From Zelonia costaricensis (taxonomy: Eukaryota > Euglenozoa > Kinetoplastea > Trypanosomatida > Trypanosomatidae), in NCBI GenBank assembly GCA_030849075.1, contig JASAOO010003520.1:1-64000 (forward strand): 64,000 bases of DNA, given 5' to 3'. Below, in pieces: positions 53,007-63,211 of this stretch (positions within the stretch are counted from its first letter, which is position 1; every line of letters begins with the position of its first letter). Position numbers and translations under genes: made by a program. The notes under the pieces were generated by a model. It had not been told where the DNA came from and searched no databases. It saw only the letters and a program-made list of their open reading frames with translations.

Positions 53007-56000
53007 ACACGCGCTGCGCCGTTCCCCCCCCTCCCCCTCTCTCCCGTGTCCCCTCAGGCTCGAAAGGAGTGCGCGAAGAACCGGCGAGGCCCACAACCCC
53101 CCCTCCCCCCTTGCCCCCTCCGCCATGCGCGGTGGGTGAGGCGACGAAAACACAAGCGCTCCTCGCACGACACCCTCGGGGGGCCCTCGCCCCTCTGTCT
53201 TCTTCCAGCCAGCACGCGGTAAGCGCACAGCACGATGCACGGTGGAGGGGAGGCAGGCTGGCGTGTCGGCCACGACGGGTGTGCAACGCGCACCCTCACG
53301 CACCCTCCACCTCTGACAAGGGAAGGGCTCGAGGAGTGGGGGACGGGCAGAGAAGAAAGGAACGGTCGCTGCCAGGCAGCCGTGCGCGTTGACAGGCAGT
53401 GCGGCGAGGGCTGAATTCGATAGGGGCGGGGGGGAGGAGGGGAAACCAGTTTGGCCCGCGGCGTGGGCTGCGTCCTGCATGGACGATGGCCCTTGCGCTG
53501 CTGTCCCCCTTGTACCGCCCCCCCGCCCCCGCCCCCCTCCTGCGACACTTTTCTGCTCTCCCACTCTTCCACTTCCCCCACGTCTGTTGGCCGACCCTTT
53601 TTTCTTTAGGGCTTCTTGGGTGTCGCCGTCTGCGTGGCATCGCGAGTCCCATTCGCGTTGCCTCTCTGTGCTCCTGACAGTGTTTTGTAGAGGGGACGGC
53701 TTGATGTGGAGGTGGAGGCGGGAGGGGTACGCTGCGCCCGGTCAGGACGCGCGTGTGTACGTGTTTGGTGCAGTCGGTATAAAAGGACCTCTTCCTTTCT
53801 GTACCACACCCCTGCGCCCTCTCCCCTTTCCCCCACTCTCCAGGAAGAAGAAAAACAAACGGAAGAGGGTGTGGGCATCTCTCCGTCTCTCCCTCCCTCT
53901 CCTGCTTCACTTCCCCGCCTCCCCTGCGTGTGTGTCGGCAGGGACGCCACTTTCCTGCCTTGGCCTGGTGCAGGCGTTGATGTGCGCACTTCGGACTCGT
54001 CCTGGTCTGTACCCTTTCCTCTTCCACAGTGATCGCTCTCCGGCACTCCCCGAGTTTTGACTCCTCCTTCTTTCCCCTTGTACGTGTGTGTGTTTGCTTC
54101 TCTTTTGTTTTCCTTTTCTTTCTCTCTCATAACGGAGCTCCGCAACGGACTTGTCGGACTGTACACGTGCGTGTTCTGTCTCCGCTGGTGTGGTGCTGCT
54201 CTCCTCCTCTGATTCTCGCCGTGATCTCTTTCCTTTGCTTCGTCTCCTTTCACGTTCGCACTTTTTTCTCCTTCTTCTGGATTCCAGTTTGTTTGCTGTT
54301 TTTCTGTGGGCGTTGTGGATGCCGTCATTGTCTGCGTGTGCGCATGTGTGTATTTGTGTTTGTGCGTGCAGCGTTTGTTCAAGTGGGTGGCCGTGTGTGC
54401 GCCACCCTCACTGCCGTTGCGAGGTTGACGCTGAGTTTTTTTTTTTGGTTTTCGATGGTTGCGGTTGGTGGGCACACACGCGTATGCGCAGGTGTGTCGG
54501 TGTGTTGTCACTCCCTTTTTTTCTGGCTTGGCTGTATCCGCCATTCCCCTACGCGACCGCAGCCCGCCTCCTCCCAAGAGACTGGTGTATCGAAAAAGAA
54601 CCGTCGCAAGCGACGTCCACCTCCCCCTTTTTTTTTTGACTGTCGCGGGTGGAGGATAAGAGACACAGGAAGTCGGGGAAACACGTGCGTGGCGGCGTAC
54701 GCGCTGCGCGCACGTGAGGCACGAGCCACGTCGAGCTGGTGAAGTTCTTGGGTGGAGAGAGAAGGACCGAGCGAGATGAGTGCGGAAAGCAGACGGCGCC
54801 CAACGCACGATGACGATGCAGTGTGCGTTTGCTTCTGTCTTGTATTTGTTTCCAGTGCCTTTTTTTTCGCTTGGCGAATTCGTTGGCGTCTCGTGTGCGG
54901 CGGCAGAGTGGGTGTGCTGACTAAAGAAAAAAAAAGGGCGGAGAGACGCACGGTGTTGGTGCGGCCATGATAGTGCGAGGCGCGTTGGCCGCCCCCAGTG
55001 ACGGAGTTCCATCGCGCAGGCGTACTGTTGTCCTCGCCACCTTCCCCTCCCCTTTCCCTCCACCCCCTCCTCCTCCTCGAGACGGGCTTTACGTTGCACG
55101 CTTCTCTCCACCTCTCCCCCCGCCCCGCCCCTCTTTCTGTCTCCCTGTGTGTGTGTGTGTGTGCTGGAGACTCAAGGGTGCACCTACGTGCCCTTGGAGG
55201 TCTCTCGACGCGTGCCTGGCCCCTTCTTGTCCTGTCCCTCAGCCTCCCCTGCCGCCTTTCTCTTTTCCTCAGCTGGTCACGTGATCTGTTGTAAACCTGC
55301 CCCCCCCCCCCCCCGGTGTACCCCGTCCCGCCCCCCCTCCCCTCCCCTCTCGTCCTCTCCACCCACCCCCGCGCGGTGTACACCGCCTTCTTTTCTTTTT
55401 TCCCCTTTTCGTCTTCATCTCCCCACCGTTGTGCGTTTTTGATTCTTCCCCTCCGTCCTCTTCCTCCTCCCGTTTTCGCCGCCTTCGCTTTGATTTCTTC
55501 TTGACTTCCGCGTGTTGCGTTGAGTTCTTCTGCCTTTGGGGTGGAACGCACCTGGACCAAAGACATCGCCCTGCCCTCACTTGCACGCAGGCACTTACTC
55601 TCTCTTTTCCCGCCCCCGCGACCGACTCGGCAAGACCCCACAGAGTCGGTAGATGTGTGTAAAGGGTACGAGGAGAAAGCAAAGCAAGGAAACGCAGCAC
55701 GCCGGAGAAGATGGAGAAGAGGCGACATCTCTCACGCGCGCACACACGACAACAACGACCAGCAAGTCACCTCCCCCTCAGCGGACAAGACGTGCTTGCG
55801 CCCTCCAAAAAAAAAACTCTAACGTTCTGTTTGCGCTGTGCTTTTTCCGTGTCCGCCTCTCGCGCTGTCGTCACCCGCCGTCTGTGCACTGCGCGGCTCT
55901 GCCGTATTGCCCTCCACCCCACACCTGCTCCTCGCCGCCACTCCCTCCCCTGCGGCCCTGCCTCACCCTTCATTCTCCCCCCACTCCTCCTGCAGCCGTT

Positions 56001-57075
56001 CACATCTGCGCCGCTCCGTCAGACCCGGACAACAACGGGACTGGTGCGCAGAGTGCAGGGGAGAAAGCAGGGTGAGGAGAGGAAAGCCAAGCACACCCAG
56101 GGTGCACCACTGAGCATCCCGTCTAGCGCCTCTCTGTTCTTCCATCCCTTTCCAGGTTTACGCGCGTGTGCATGTGTGTATGTGTGCATGTGTGTGTGTC
56201 TGTGTGTGTCTATTGTGCCGTCTCCTTCTTCGTCCCCGCGTGGCTGCGCCGAGTCCTTCACCCCACCCCACCCCACCTCCTCCTCCTCTGTTCCCCCCCC
56301 GTCGCTTCTCCCTCTCCATCTCTGCAAAGCGTGACATCGACTATCCACACATATATGGAGAGGCGGATCAGGACAAGTCTCGAAGGAAAAAAAGAACCTA
56401 ACTCAGGAGAAAACGAAGTATAGTGGAAATGTGCGCGGTGGTGCACGTCGCACGCACAGAGGTCGATCATCTGTGCCGCACGCTGTGCCGCCGCAGAACG
56501 CGCCCTCACGCTTGCACGGCGGCTTTCCCCCCTTTCGCGACCTCTACTGGTGGAAAGGCAGCTCGTGCCCCTTCCTGCAACTGCCATGGGGAGGAGGGGC
56601 GTCCATCCAATGCAACAGCAGAGCGTGCCGAGACGAGCTCAGCGCCAGTACTGGCGCTTCGAGGCATCGTACTGCGCGTGCACCGCTTGTGGCCCCCCCT
56701 CGGGCGNGAACGCAGGGGTGCACGTGCGCAAACTAGTCGTCACGGCGCCCTTGCTGCAAGCATCAACCGCCTCGCCACGCTATTTCTCCACCCCACCCCC
56801 CTTACCGGCACCGCCCTTCTCCTGGTCCACCCACACGCGCCATAGCGACAAGATCCACATACACACAGACCACTCTCCCCACCCTCACCAGCTCGGTTAC
56901 ACGGCCGCAACACGGACGACCCCCCTCCCTTCGCCCCACACACAAACTAGAAAGCCACAAGCGGCAAACACGACAGCCCACCGAGACGAACGCTCTGCCG
57001 TTCCCTCCACCCTTTCCTGGCGCACGCCCGTACACCGGTACGACGTGAATCACGAGGACTGCACGAACGGCACAC
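53007..57075 (+). other. 4.1-kb spacer
   Basis: No supported gene. C-rich and C/T-rich blocks, a GT-rich patch at 54320-54370, T10 near 54440, C15 at 55300-55314, and an A-rich patch at 55805-55815. A more balanced segment at about 56350-56760 contains the single ambiguous base of the window (n at 56707). A pyrimidine-rich run ending in AG at 56890-56891 is a weak acceptor candidate for the gene at 57076. Confidence 0.6.
55300..55314 (+). repeat. C15 run
   Basis: Fifteen consecutive C residues in the spacer; length uncertain for the same reason as other homopolymers. Confidence 0.85.
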
Positions 57076-57939
57076 ATGGAGAAGGCACAGGAGATTCAGG
57101 CGAGGCTGGACGAGCTCCAGCGTGAGCTGCACGCGAAGGTGGACGCGTGCGACGCCAAGTACAACGAGGCCAAGAACGCTGTTTTCGCTGCCCGCCGCAC
57201 GGCCCTCGCCTCGCTGGTGGTCAGCAAGGAGGCACCGGCCAACTTCTGGGCGCAGGCGCTGATCGCCCTGCTGAAGCAGAAGGACCAGGAGTCGGCGACG
57301 ATGCCGCACTTCCTGGGGCCGTACGACGAGAAGCTGCTGCTTACGTACCTGGAGGACATCGCGGTGGTCTACAACGGGGCGACGGGGCACCGCATCACGC
57401 TCCACTTCAAGCCGAACCCCTTCTTCGAGGAGACGGAGCTGTGGGCGGAGGCGGTGGAGATGCCGGTGGATGCTGTGGACGACGAGGAGGAGGACGACGT
57501 GCCGCCGCCGATGGAGGAGCGCTGGGCGTTCTCGGGGGTGACGTGGAAGGCGGGGCACGGACCGCAGCTGCCAGACGAGGACGAGGAGGATGAGGAAGAC
57601 GAGGAGGAGGGGGACAGCGAGGAGGCCCCGGGCCGCAAGCGCGTCCACGCGAACGGTGGCGGCGCGTCGTCGTCGCCGTCGGCGGTGCAGGGACCGAGCG
57701 TGCTGGAGGTGTTCGGCGAGATGCCGCCGCACCCGGACGAGGACGAAGACTTGGAGAGCGCCGACGACGACGAGCTGGCCGACGCGGCAGATGAGTGGGA
57801 GAGCGAGGTGAGCGACCGCAAGATGCTGCTGCGCATGATGGAGCTCTTCGTCCACAGCAACCCCGTATCCGCCCTCCGCGGCCCGTCTGAGGCTGACGCG
57901 GCAGTCGAGCCGCCGCTGAGGAAGGCCAAGGTGGAGTAG
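57076..57939 (+). CDS. NAP-family histone chaperone (nucleosome assembly protein / SET-like), 287 aa
   Basis: NAP proteins carry H2A-H2B or H3-H4 histones and assist nucleosome assembly. The start is ATG 57076 (MEKAQEI). A long N-terminal helix (about 1-45) contains a heptad-like QARLDELQRELHAKVD, the dimerisation helix of the family. Next comes NFWAQALIALLKQ (about 57-69, equivalent to the conserved I-P-N-F-W-x-x-A-L/F motif), then LTYLEDIAVVYN and HRITLHFKPNPFFEE, matching the family signature L-x-x-I-x-V and F-x-F-x-x-N-P-F-F. Two acidic blocks follow (about 136-141 and 172-190), with a basic GRKR at about 192-196 that could be a nuclear localisation signal, and a further acidic stretch near 220-240. 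It has no domain I_K and no acylation site. It interrupts the calpain-related array. Confidence 0.88.
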   Translation: MEKAQEIQARLDELQRELHAKVDACDAKYNEAKNAVFAARRTALASLVVSKEAPANFWAQALIALLKQKDQESATMPHFLGPYDEKLLLTYLEDIAVVYNGATGHRITLHFKPNPFFEETELWAEAVEMPVDAVDDEEEDDVPPPMEERWAFSGVTWKAGHGPQLPDEDEEDEEDEEEGDSEEAPGRKRVHANGGGASSSPSAVQGPSVLEVFGEMPPHPDEDEDLESADDDELADAADEWESEVSDRKMLLRMMELFVHSNPVSALRGPSEADAAVEPPLRKAKVE

Positions 57940-59439
57940 AGGAAAGGTGCTCCTCGGCTAGGCTAGGGTGCCACGCTCCCGAGTGCTGAGAGTCTGCACA
58001 TGTTGTTGTGTGTCGGGGTGCACGTGTGAGCGCGCACCTGGGGGGCGTGCCACGAAGCTGTCCGAGATTGAGGGGGAGGCGGTGCAGTCGCCTGCTGCGG
58101 TGACTTGCGTGCTGGATCGGCGGCGCCGTATCGCACAGGTCTGTGCATCGAACGTCTTTCACCCTCCTCCCACCCACCCCGCCGCAATTCCCTGATAAAA
58201 AAACTTCAACACCCATCTCTGTGTTCTCCGGCCTGCGCCTCTCGTTTTCGGGAAGCCTGAGAGAGTCGGCCTGGCAAGCACGGTGCGTGCCCGCACGTGG
58301 TTGCCGTAACGAATGTGTGTGTGTGTGTGCGTGTGTTGGTGTGTTGGTGTGTGTGCAGGGGCGCCCTGCTCAGCGGAGTGCGAGTGAAGCATCGGGCTGC
58401 ACGCCCCAGCCACCCAGAAGCACAGGTAAACGCACACGCGTCAGCAAGGCCGGATAAAGTGGAAAAGTGACCAAGGTGTGACAATGCCGCCCGCATCGGT
58501 GGCATCAGCGCTGCCTGTGCTCTGAGACGTCGTCTAGGGCGTCAAGGTCCCTCGCCGTGAGACGATTGCGAGTCGTCCACGAAGTCGAGTTCGCCCGCGG
58601 TGGAAAAGGAGGCTCTGGAAGAGGACGCCCGCGCACCGGTTGGCAGAACACGGGCGGGGTGAATGCGGTCGAGCGGAGGGTGCTGCATATCTTGATCGAT
58701 CGACTCGCCCCGCCCCACCCGCGTCTTCGTGCTTCCCAAGTCTCGATCGCCCTCTCCCCCTCCCTTCCCCCCATCCTCTTACACGTTCTCCATACAAACA
58801 CTGGTACCCGCAAACACAAACGTCCCCAACTCTGGTGCCGCCCCTCCCGCCTCCCCCGGCGACTACGCAGCTCTCTGAGCGCGAGCGCCCTGCTCTCCCA
58901 TTCCTCCCTCCTCCTTGCCAGAGCGCCACCCCCCCTCCCCCAAGTGCTACCAACAGTGCCCCTGACAAATCTGGTCGTGCACCTGTTCATCGGTATAGAT
59001 GTACACACACGCCGCGTGCACTCTCACCGCCTTGCTCCCACCTCCTCCTCTTTTCTTTTCCTCTGTCCGGTGATCCCCCCAAACCTCGCAGAGTCGCCAC
59101 TCGTAGTGGCCTGCGCCTGCTCCAGGTGGTTTGTTGTGTGTGCCTGTGTGCTCGTCGCTGCCTTTTACCCCTTTTTTCTTTTTCCCTTTTCCTTCCACGC
59201 GCGCTGCCCGAAATTCTCTTACCCCCCGCGGTAGCGCGCTCTTTGTCCTCCTGTTTCGTTGTTTCTTCTTTCTTGTGTGTGTGTGTGTGTGCCGGTCTGT
59301 GTGCGTGTGCGCGCTTGTGTGTCTGTGTGGTGATACCCTCCGCCTCGGCGGTTGCTCCTCCCATCCACGGGGCCTCACTCCTGGGTGCTGCCCCCTCTGC
59401 TCCTGTTTTTTTTCCTGCTCCTCCTCGCCGCTCTCTGCT

Positions 59440-59462
59440 CCCCCCCCCCCCCCCCCCCCCCC
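59440..59462 (+). repeat. C23 run
   Basis: Twenty-three consecutive C residues, the longest homopolymer in the window; its true length is likely uncertain. Confidence 0.85.
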
Positions 59463-60180
59463 GGACCCCCGCACCCCCGCCTCTCCTTTAGCGGTGCGCG
59501 TGTGTGCGTTTGTGTGTGCGTGTGCGGCTTCCCTCGCCTGGTTTCCTACGCAGCGCGAGCCCATCCCCTCCTCTCTCGCCGCGTCCGCGCGTCTGTGTAG
59601 GCGTGCGCCACACACGCGCTCCGTCGTTCTTCTCCCATTCCATCTGCTTCCGCTGGTGTCCGTCTCTCTCTGTGTGTGAGTGCGTGTCTGTGCGAGTGTG
59701 GGGTCTCTCTTACTTTGGTGTTTGCAGCTCTGGCTGGTATACGCCATCGACTTCACTGCGGTGCGCGCGCCTCGCCACGCCCCTCTACTGCGGAGAGGAG
59801 TGGAGAGAAGAGAGAAGACCATCTAAAGCCGCGTCACAGGGGCCGTCGACGCGGCGGGCGGGCGGGCGGGCAGCCACACCCTGTTGCCCCATGTAGGCGT
59901 CGGGTACCACGGCTCACCTCTTCTCTTGTCCTTTCTCGCACCTTCGCTCTCTTATTGTTTTTCCTTCTCTTTCCCGTCTTTTCTGTTTGGTGTCGCTCCT
60001 GCAGACGGTGTTGTGGTGGTGGTGGTGATTGGGCATTGTGCACTTGATTCACCGTGTCGGTGCACCACGCACCCGCCTATTCCCTTCGTGTCCCGCATTT
60101 CTTGCCGCCATCCACCCCCTCTTTCTCCTCCCTATTTGGTGCCTTCCCGGATCGCGACTTTCCTTCACCTCCATTGCGGC

Positions 60181-60257
60181 CCCCCCCCTTCCTCCCTCCC
60201 TTCCTTTCCCACCTTGCGCCGTCGTGGTCGTGGTCGTCGTCAACGCGACTTGACGAG
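60181..60257 (+). promoter_or_regulatory. Candidate spliced-leader trans-splice acceptor
   Basis: A strong C/T tract at 60181-60220 is followed by the first AG at 60256-60257. The leader to ATG 60434 would be about 176 bases. Confidence 0.4.
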
Positions 60258-60433
60258 CGTGACCCTGGCCGCTTCGTCGCGGGGGGTTAATCCTGCTGCT
60301 GCGTCCCACACCTGTCGCAGCGCTGCTTCGCACACACTTGTACACATACGCACATACAGACCCGCAAGAGGAAAGCAGTCGTGACGAAGATCCTCGCCTT
60401 GAGCCTAGTAGCAGCGCTGTAACGAGAGGCGGC

Positions 60434-63211
60434 ATGGGGTGCACGCCATCCTCGACCTTCCCTGCGGGCCCCCGCAAGGGGGGTACCACCGGCCCCTCCA
60501 GCTCGTTCGCAATGACACCATCCAAGGAGCCGCTTTCTCGCGCCGGTGGTGGCGGCGGCGCCGGTGGCGACGACGCGTCCCTCTCGCGTGCTCGCGGGGT
60601 GGCAAGTGGCACGCACACGCAGCTCCACAGCGTGGGCAGTGTCAGCAGCCATCCGCTGCGGGTCCAGAGCAGCGCCGAAGTCCCGTCCGAGACGCCCGCA
60701 CCGTCGCTAGAAGCCACGACGTACGTCACGGCGACGGGCAAGAGGATGCGCTTCAAGTACGGTCGGCCCGTGGGCTTTCAAGGGGCACAGGAGATCATCG
60801 CCTGCCTCGACGAGTTCGGGCTGGACGGCAACCTGTACCGCCTCGTGCGCAGCAAACTGCGGAGCGTAGGCGAGGTGGTGTCCAGCGGCTCCAGTCCGGC
60901 CCTGCAGGACGACATCAGCTCCCAGCGCGAGGCACAAGAGCGGGGGCGGGGCCTGGCAGCTGTCGCCCAGTCCGTCACCGCACGCCGGCGCTGCCCCAGC
61001 GCGGCACATCGAGTCCACACAGCAGCGACCGCAACAGCAGCAGCAGGCACGCGTACGAGCGGCGCTGCGGCGGCCGATGATGTTGACCCAGATGAGGCGG
61101 AGGAAGCTCTGCAGAACCAGTACGTGGTGGCGCTGCTGGGCCTCGACGCGATCCACGACACGTCAGCCGTGCGAGCTGCCCGGCGCAGCTCCGGCTATGC
61201 CCCGCCGGCGCCTCTCAACGCCGTGGCCGCCGCACAGCCGGCACCGGCACCACCACCGAACCCCAATGCAGCCGACATGCGCCCTGAGACGGCGGCACCG
61301 GCACCCGCGGCTGCGCAGCTGGCCAGCGCGGACGAGGACGAGGAGGAAGAGGATGATGTAGACTACGTGCTGAACCCGCAGGCGCACTACTCGGCCTTGC
61401 CGGCGCAGCGCAAGGCTGGCGGCGCCGTGCCCGTTGCGCTGTGCCCCCCGAGCCGCACCACGCGGGTGCCGGTGCAGTACAGCGCCGTCGAGGACCGCGT
61501 GGTCGTCAAGGACGGCTCGTCCGCCGCGTCAGCCGCGACCGCGTCGTCGGGCGGCGCGGAGGGGCAGAAGAACTGGATCGACTATGTGAAGCCGCAGCGC
61601 GTGTTTCGCCTGGACACGAGCGAGACGCGGACGTGGGCCTTCTACAACGACTCGCCCTTCATCATGCACGTCTTCGCCCTCTTCGACGCCGCCTCGAAGC
61701 TGGAGCCGCGAGACAGCACGCGCCTGTGGCCGAGCAGCGTGTTCGACGCCGGCTCCGCGGAGTTCCCGGCGCCGCCGCCTTTCTTCTTCGGCTTGTTCTT
61801 TGACGACGAGGGGGACGAGGTCGTGCCGGGGTCTGAGTTCCCCGAGAGCAGCGCGCGGCGGCACCGCGGCATGTTCGGCTCGCGCGGCACGTGGGTCGCA
61901 GAGCTGCTCGTGCCGCCCGGCAGCACGCGTGTGTTTGTGGAGGGCAAGGTGCGGGGTGCCTACCGCATGCGCTGCACCCGCATTGAGCTGGATGAGGTGC
62001 TGACCGCCACGGAGACAGCCATCGCGGTGGCGCGGAAGCGAGAATTGCGCTATCAGCAGACCCACCCGCGACCCAAGTCCACGAACAGGGCGTCGTGGAG
62101 TCTGCGCACGCTGCGCAGCGGGTCGGCCGGCGGTGGGGCCGGTCGGCGCGGGCGCCCGCGCGGCCTCACCTCGCCCCCGCCCCCTGCCCGGCCGCTCTCC
62201 GCAACGCTGACGTCGCCGTCCAGCTTGGAGCGGCACGTGGTGGCGGTGCCTGCCAGCGCTGCCGCGCCTGAAGCTGCCGCGACCACCATCCCGGTACCCG
62301 CCTTCCGCTTCCAGCTGCACGCCCCCGCGGCGCGGGGCAGCACGGAGCAGGGCAGCAGGCCCAGCTCGCGCTGCTCCTCGGCGGAGCGGCTGGAGGCCTC
62401 GGTACGGACGATGGCGCCGGGGCAGAGCTGCTACTCCACGTTGGAGGTGACGCAGGGTGTGCTGACCCGGCAGACATACACCCACCGCCCTTCCAGCTCA
62501 GCTCCTGCGGCGGTGGCGTCGGCGACGGCAGTGGAGGCGAGTCGTGACCAGCGCAAGGCCGTGGCCGCCGGCGGCCCGCACGCGGCTCCGTCCGAGCTAC
62601 AAGCCCCGCCACCGGCCGCCGCCCGAAACGCCGCGGGGTCGCCCGATCGGCTCTTGAGCGACACGGACTCGCTGCCCGACGAGGAATTCCACGTTGCCGT
62701 GCGGCCTGGGCGGCTCCAGGCGTCGCGGGAGTCCGCGTCGCCGACGACGAGTGGCAGCACCTCCCCCCCGCGGTCGCAGCTGCGGCCCCGGCAGTCTTCC
62801 GGCAGCAGTGGCAAGGCGACCGCGCCGAGTGGCGATGTCGTCTCCATCGGAGAGGGGCGCCCGCATGTGGTGACGCCGGGCCGGCTGGGCGTGGCGGGGC
62901 TGCCGGCGCTGCTGCCGGCCTTGGACTACAACGGCACCCTCGCGCGGCTCTCCGGCGATGGCAGTGCGGACGTGTACACCACCGGTGTGGGGCTGAGCGC
63001 CGGCGCCGCCGGTGCGCGACTGCCAACCCTGACGCCGCAGTCCAGCGGCCGCTCGGCGGCGCATCTGCGCGCGGTCGCGGCGAGCGCGTGCAGCGACCGC
63101 ACTGTGTGCGTGGACGTCTCGGGCACCATGGAGGGACTGGTGGGGTGCGAGTCGCCGGGCGCGACGGATGAGGTGAAGACGGGGACGCCGACGGGGGTGC
63201 GGGCATCCTAA
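60434..63211 (+). CDS. Dually acylated domain-I_K protein with a split, expanded core (925 aa)
   Basis: The start is ATG 60434 (MGCTPSST): Gly2/Ser6 for myristoylation, Cys3 for palmitoylation. The 32 in-frame upstream codons lie in the leader. Residues 1-95 are low-complexity. The first I_K strand appears at about 126-137 (EFGLDGNLYRLVRS), but the next recognisable block, RTWAFYNDSPFIMHVFALF, only begins near residue 399. The roughly 260 residues between are Ala/Pro-rich with an acidic EDEEEEDD stretch. Later strands are AELLVPPGSTRVFVEGKVRG (about 484-503) and an ensuing CTRIELDEVL. A Phe/Pro-rich PPPFFFGLFF insert (about 451-460) lies between strands. The C-terminal 400 residues are Ser/Ala/Pro-rich and look disordered. 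No catalytic calpain motifs. It is the last gene fully inside the window. Confidence 0.88.
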   Translation: MGCTPSSTFPAGPRKGGTTGPSSSFAMTPSKEPLSRAGGGGGAGGDDASLSRARGVASGTHTQLHSVGSVSSHPLRVQSSAEVPSETPAPSLEATTYVTATGKRMRFKYGRPVGFQGAQEIIACLDEFGLDGNLYRLVRSKLRSVGEVVSSGSSPALQDDISSQREAQERGRGLAAVAQSVTARRRCPSAAHRVHTAATATAAAGTRTSGAAAADDVDPDEAEEALQNQYVVALLGLDAIHDTSAVRAARRSSGYAPPAPLNAVAAAQPAPAPPPNPNAADMRPETAAPAPAAAQLASADEDEEEEDDVDYVLNPQAHYSALPAQRKAGGAVPVALCPPSRTTRVPVQYSAVEDRVVVKDGSSAASAATASSGGAEGQKNWIDYVKPQRVFRLDTSETRTWAFYNDSPFIMHVFALFDAASKLEPRDSTRLWPSSVFDAGSAEFPAPPPFFFGLFFDDEGDEVVPGSEFPESSARRHRGMFGSRGTWVAELLVPPGSTRVFVEGKVRGAYRMRCTRIELDEVLTATETAIAVARKRELRYQQTHPRPKSTNRASWSLRTLRSGSAGGGAGRRGRPRGLTSPPPPARPLSATLTSPSSLERHVVAVPASAAAPEAAATTIPVPAFRFQLHAPAARGSTEQGSRPSSRCSSAERLEASVRTMAPGQSCYSTLEVTQGVLTRQTYTHRPSSSAPAAVASATAVEASRDQRKAVAAGGPHAAPSELQAPPPAAARNAAGSPDRLLSDTDSLPDEEFHVAVRPGRLQASRESASPTTSGSTSPPRSQLRPRQSSGSSGKATAPSGDVVSIGEGRPHVVTPGRLGVAGLPALLPALDYNGTLARLSGDGSADVYTTGVGLSAGAAGARLPTLTPQSSGRSAAHLRAVAASACSDRTVCVDVSGTMEGLVGCESPGATDEVKTGTPTGVRAS

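Larger units (their letters stand above)
57940..60433 (+). other. 2.5-kb spacer
   Basis: No supported gene. GT-rich patches at 58313-58355 and 59275-59335, a mixed segment at 58370-58700, C23 at 59440-59462, a (GGGC)-rich patch at 59850-59873, and a (GGT) patch at 60010-60027. A C/T block leads into the acceptor candidate at 60257. Confidence 0.65.

Noticed and set aside
53606..55111. 501-residue minus-strand open frame in a spacer
   Set aside because: Low-complexity Arg/Lys/Thr/His translation of a pyrimidine-rich + strand; no domain and opposite to the direction of transcription.
54508..55728. 406-residue minus-strand open frame in a spacer
   Set aside because: Gly/Arg/Lys-rich complement of C/T tracts, with no recognisable motif.
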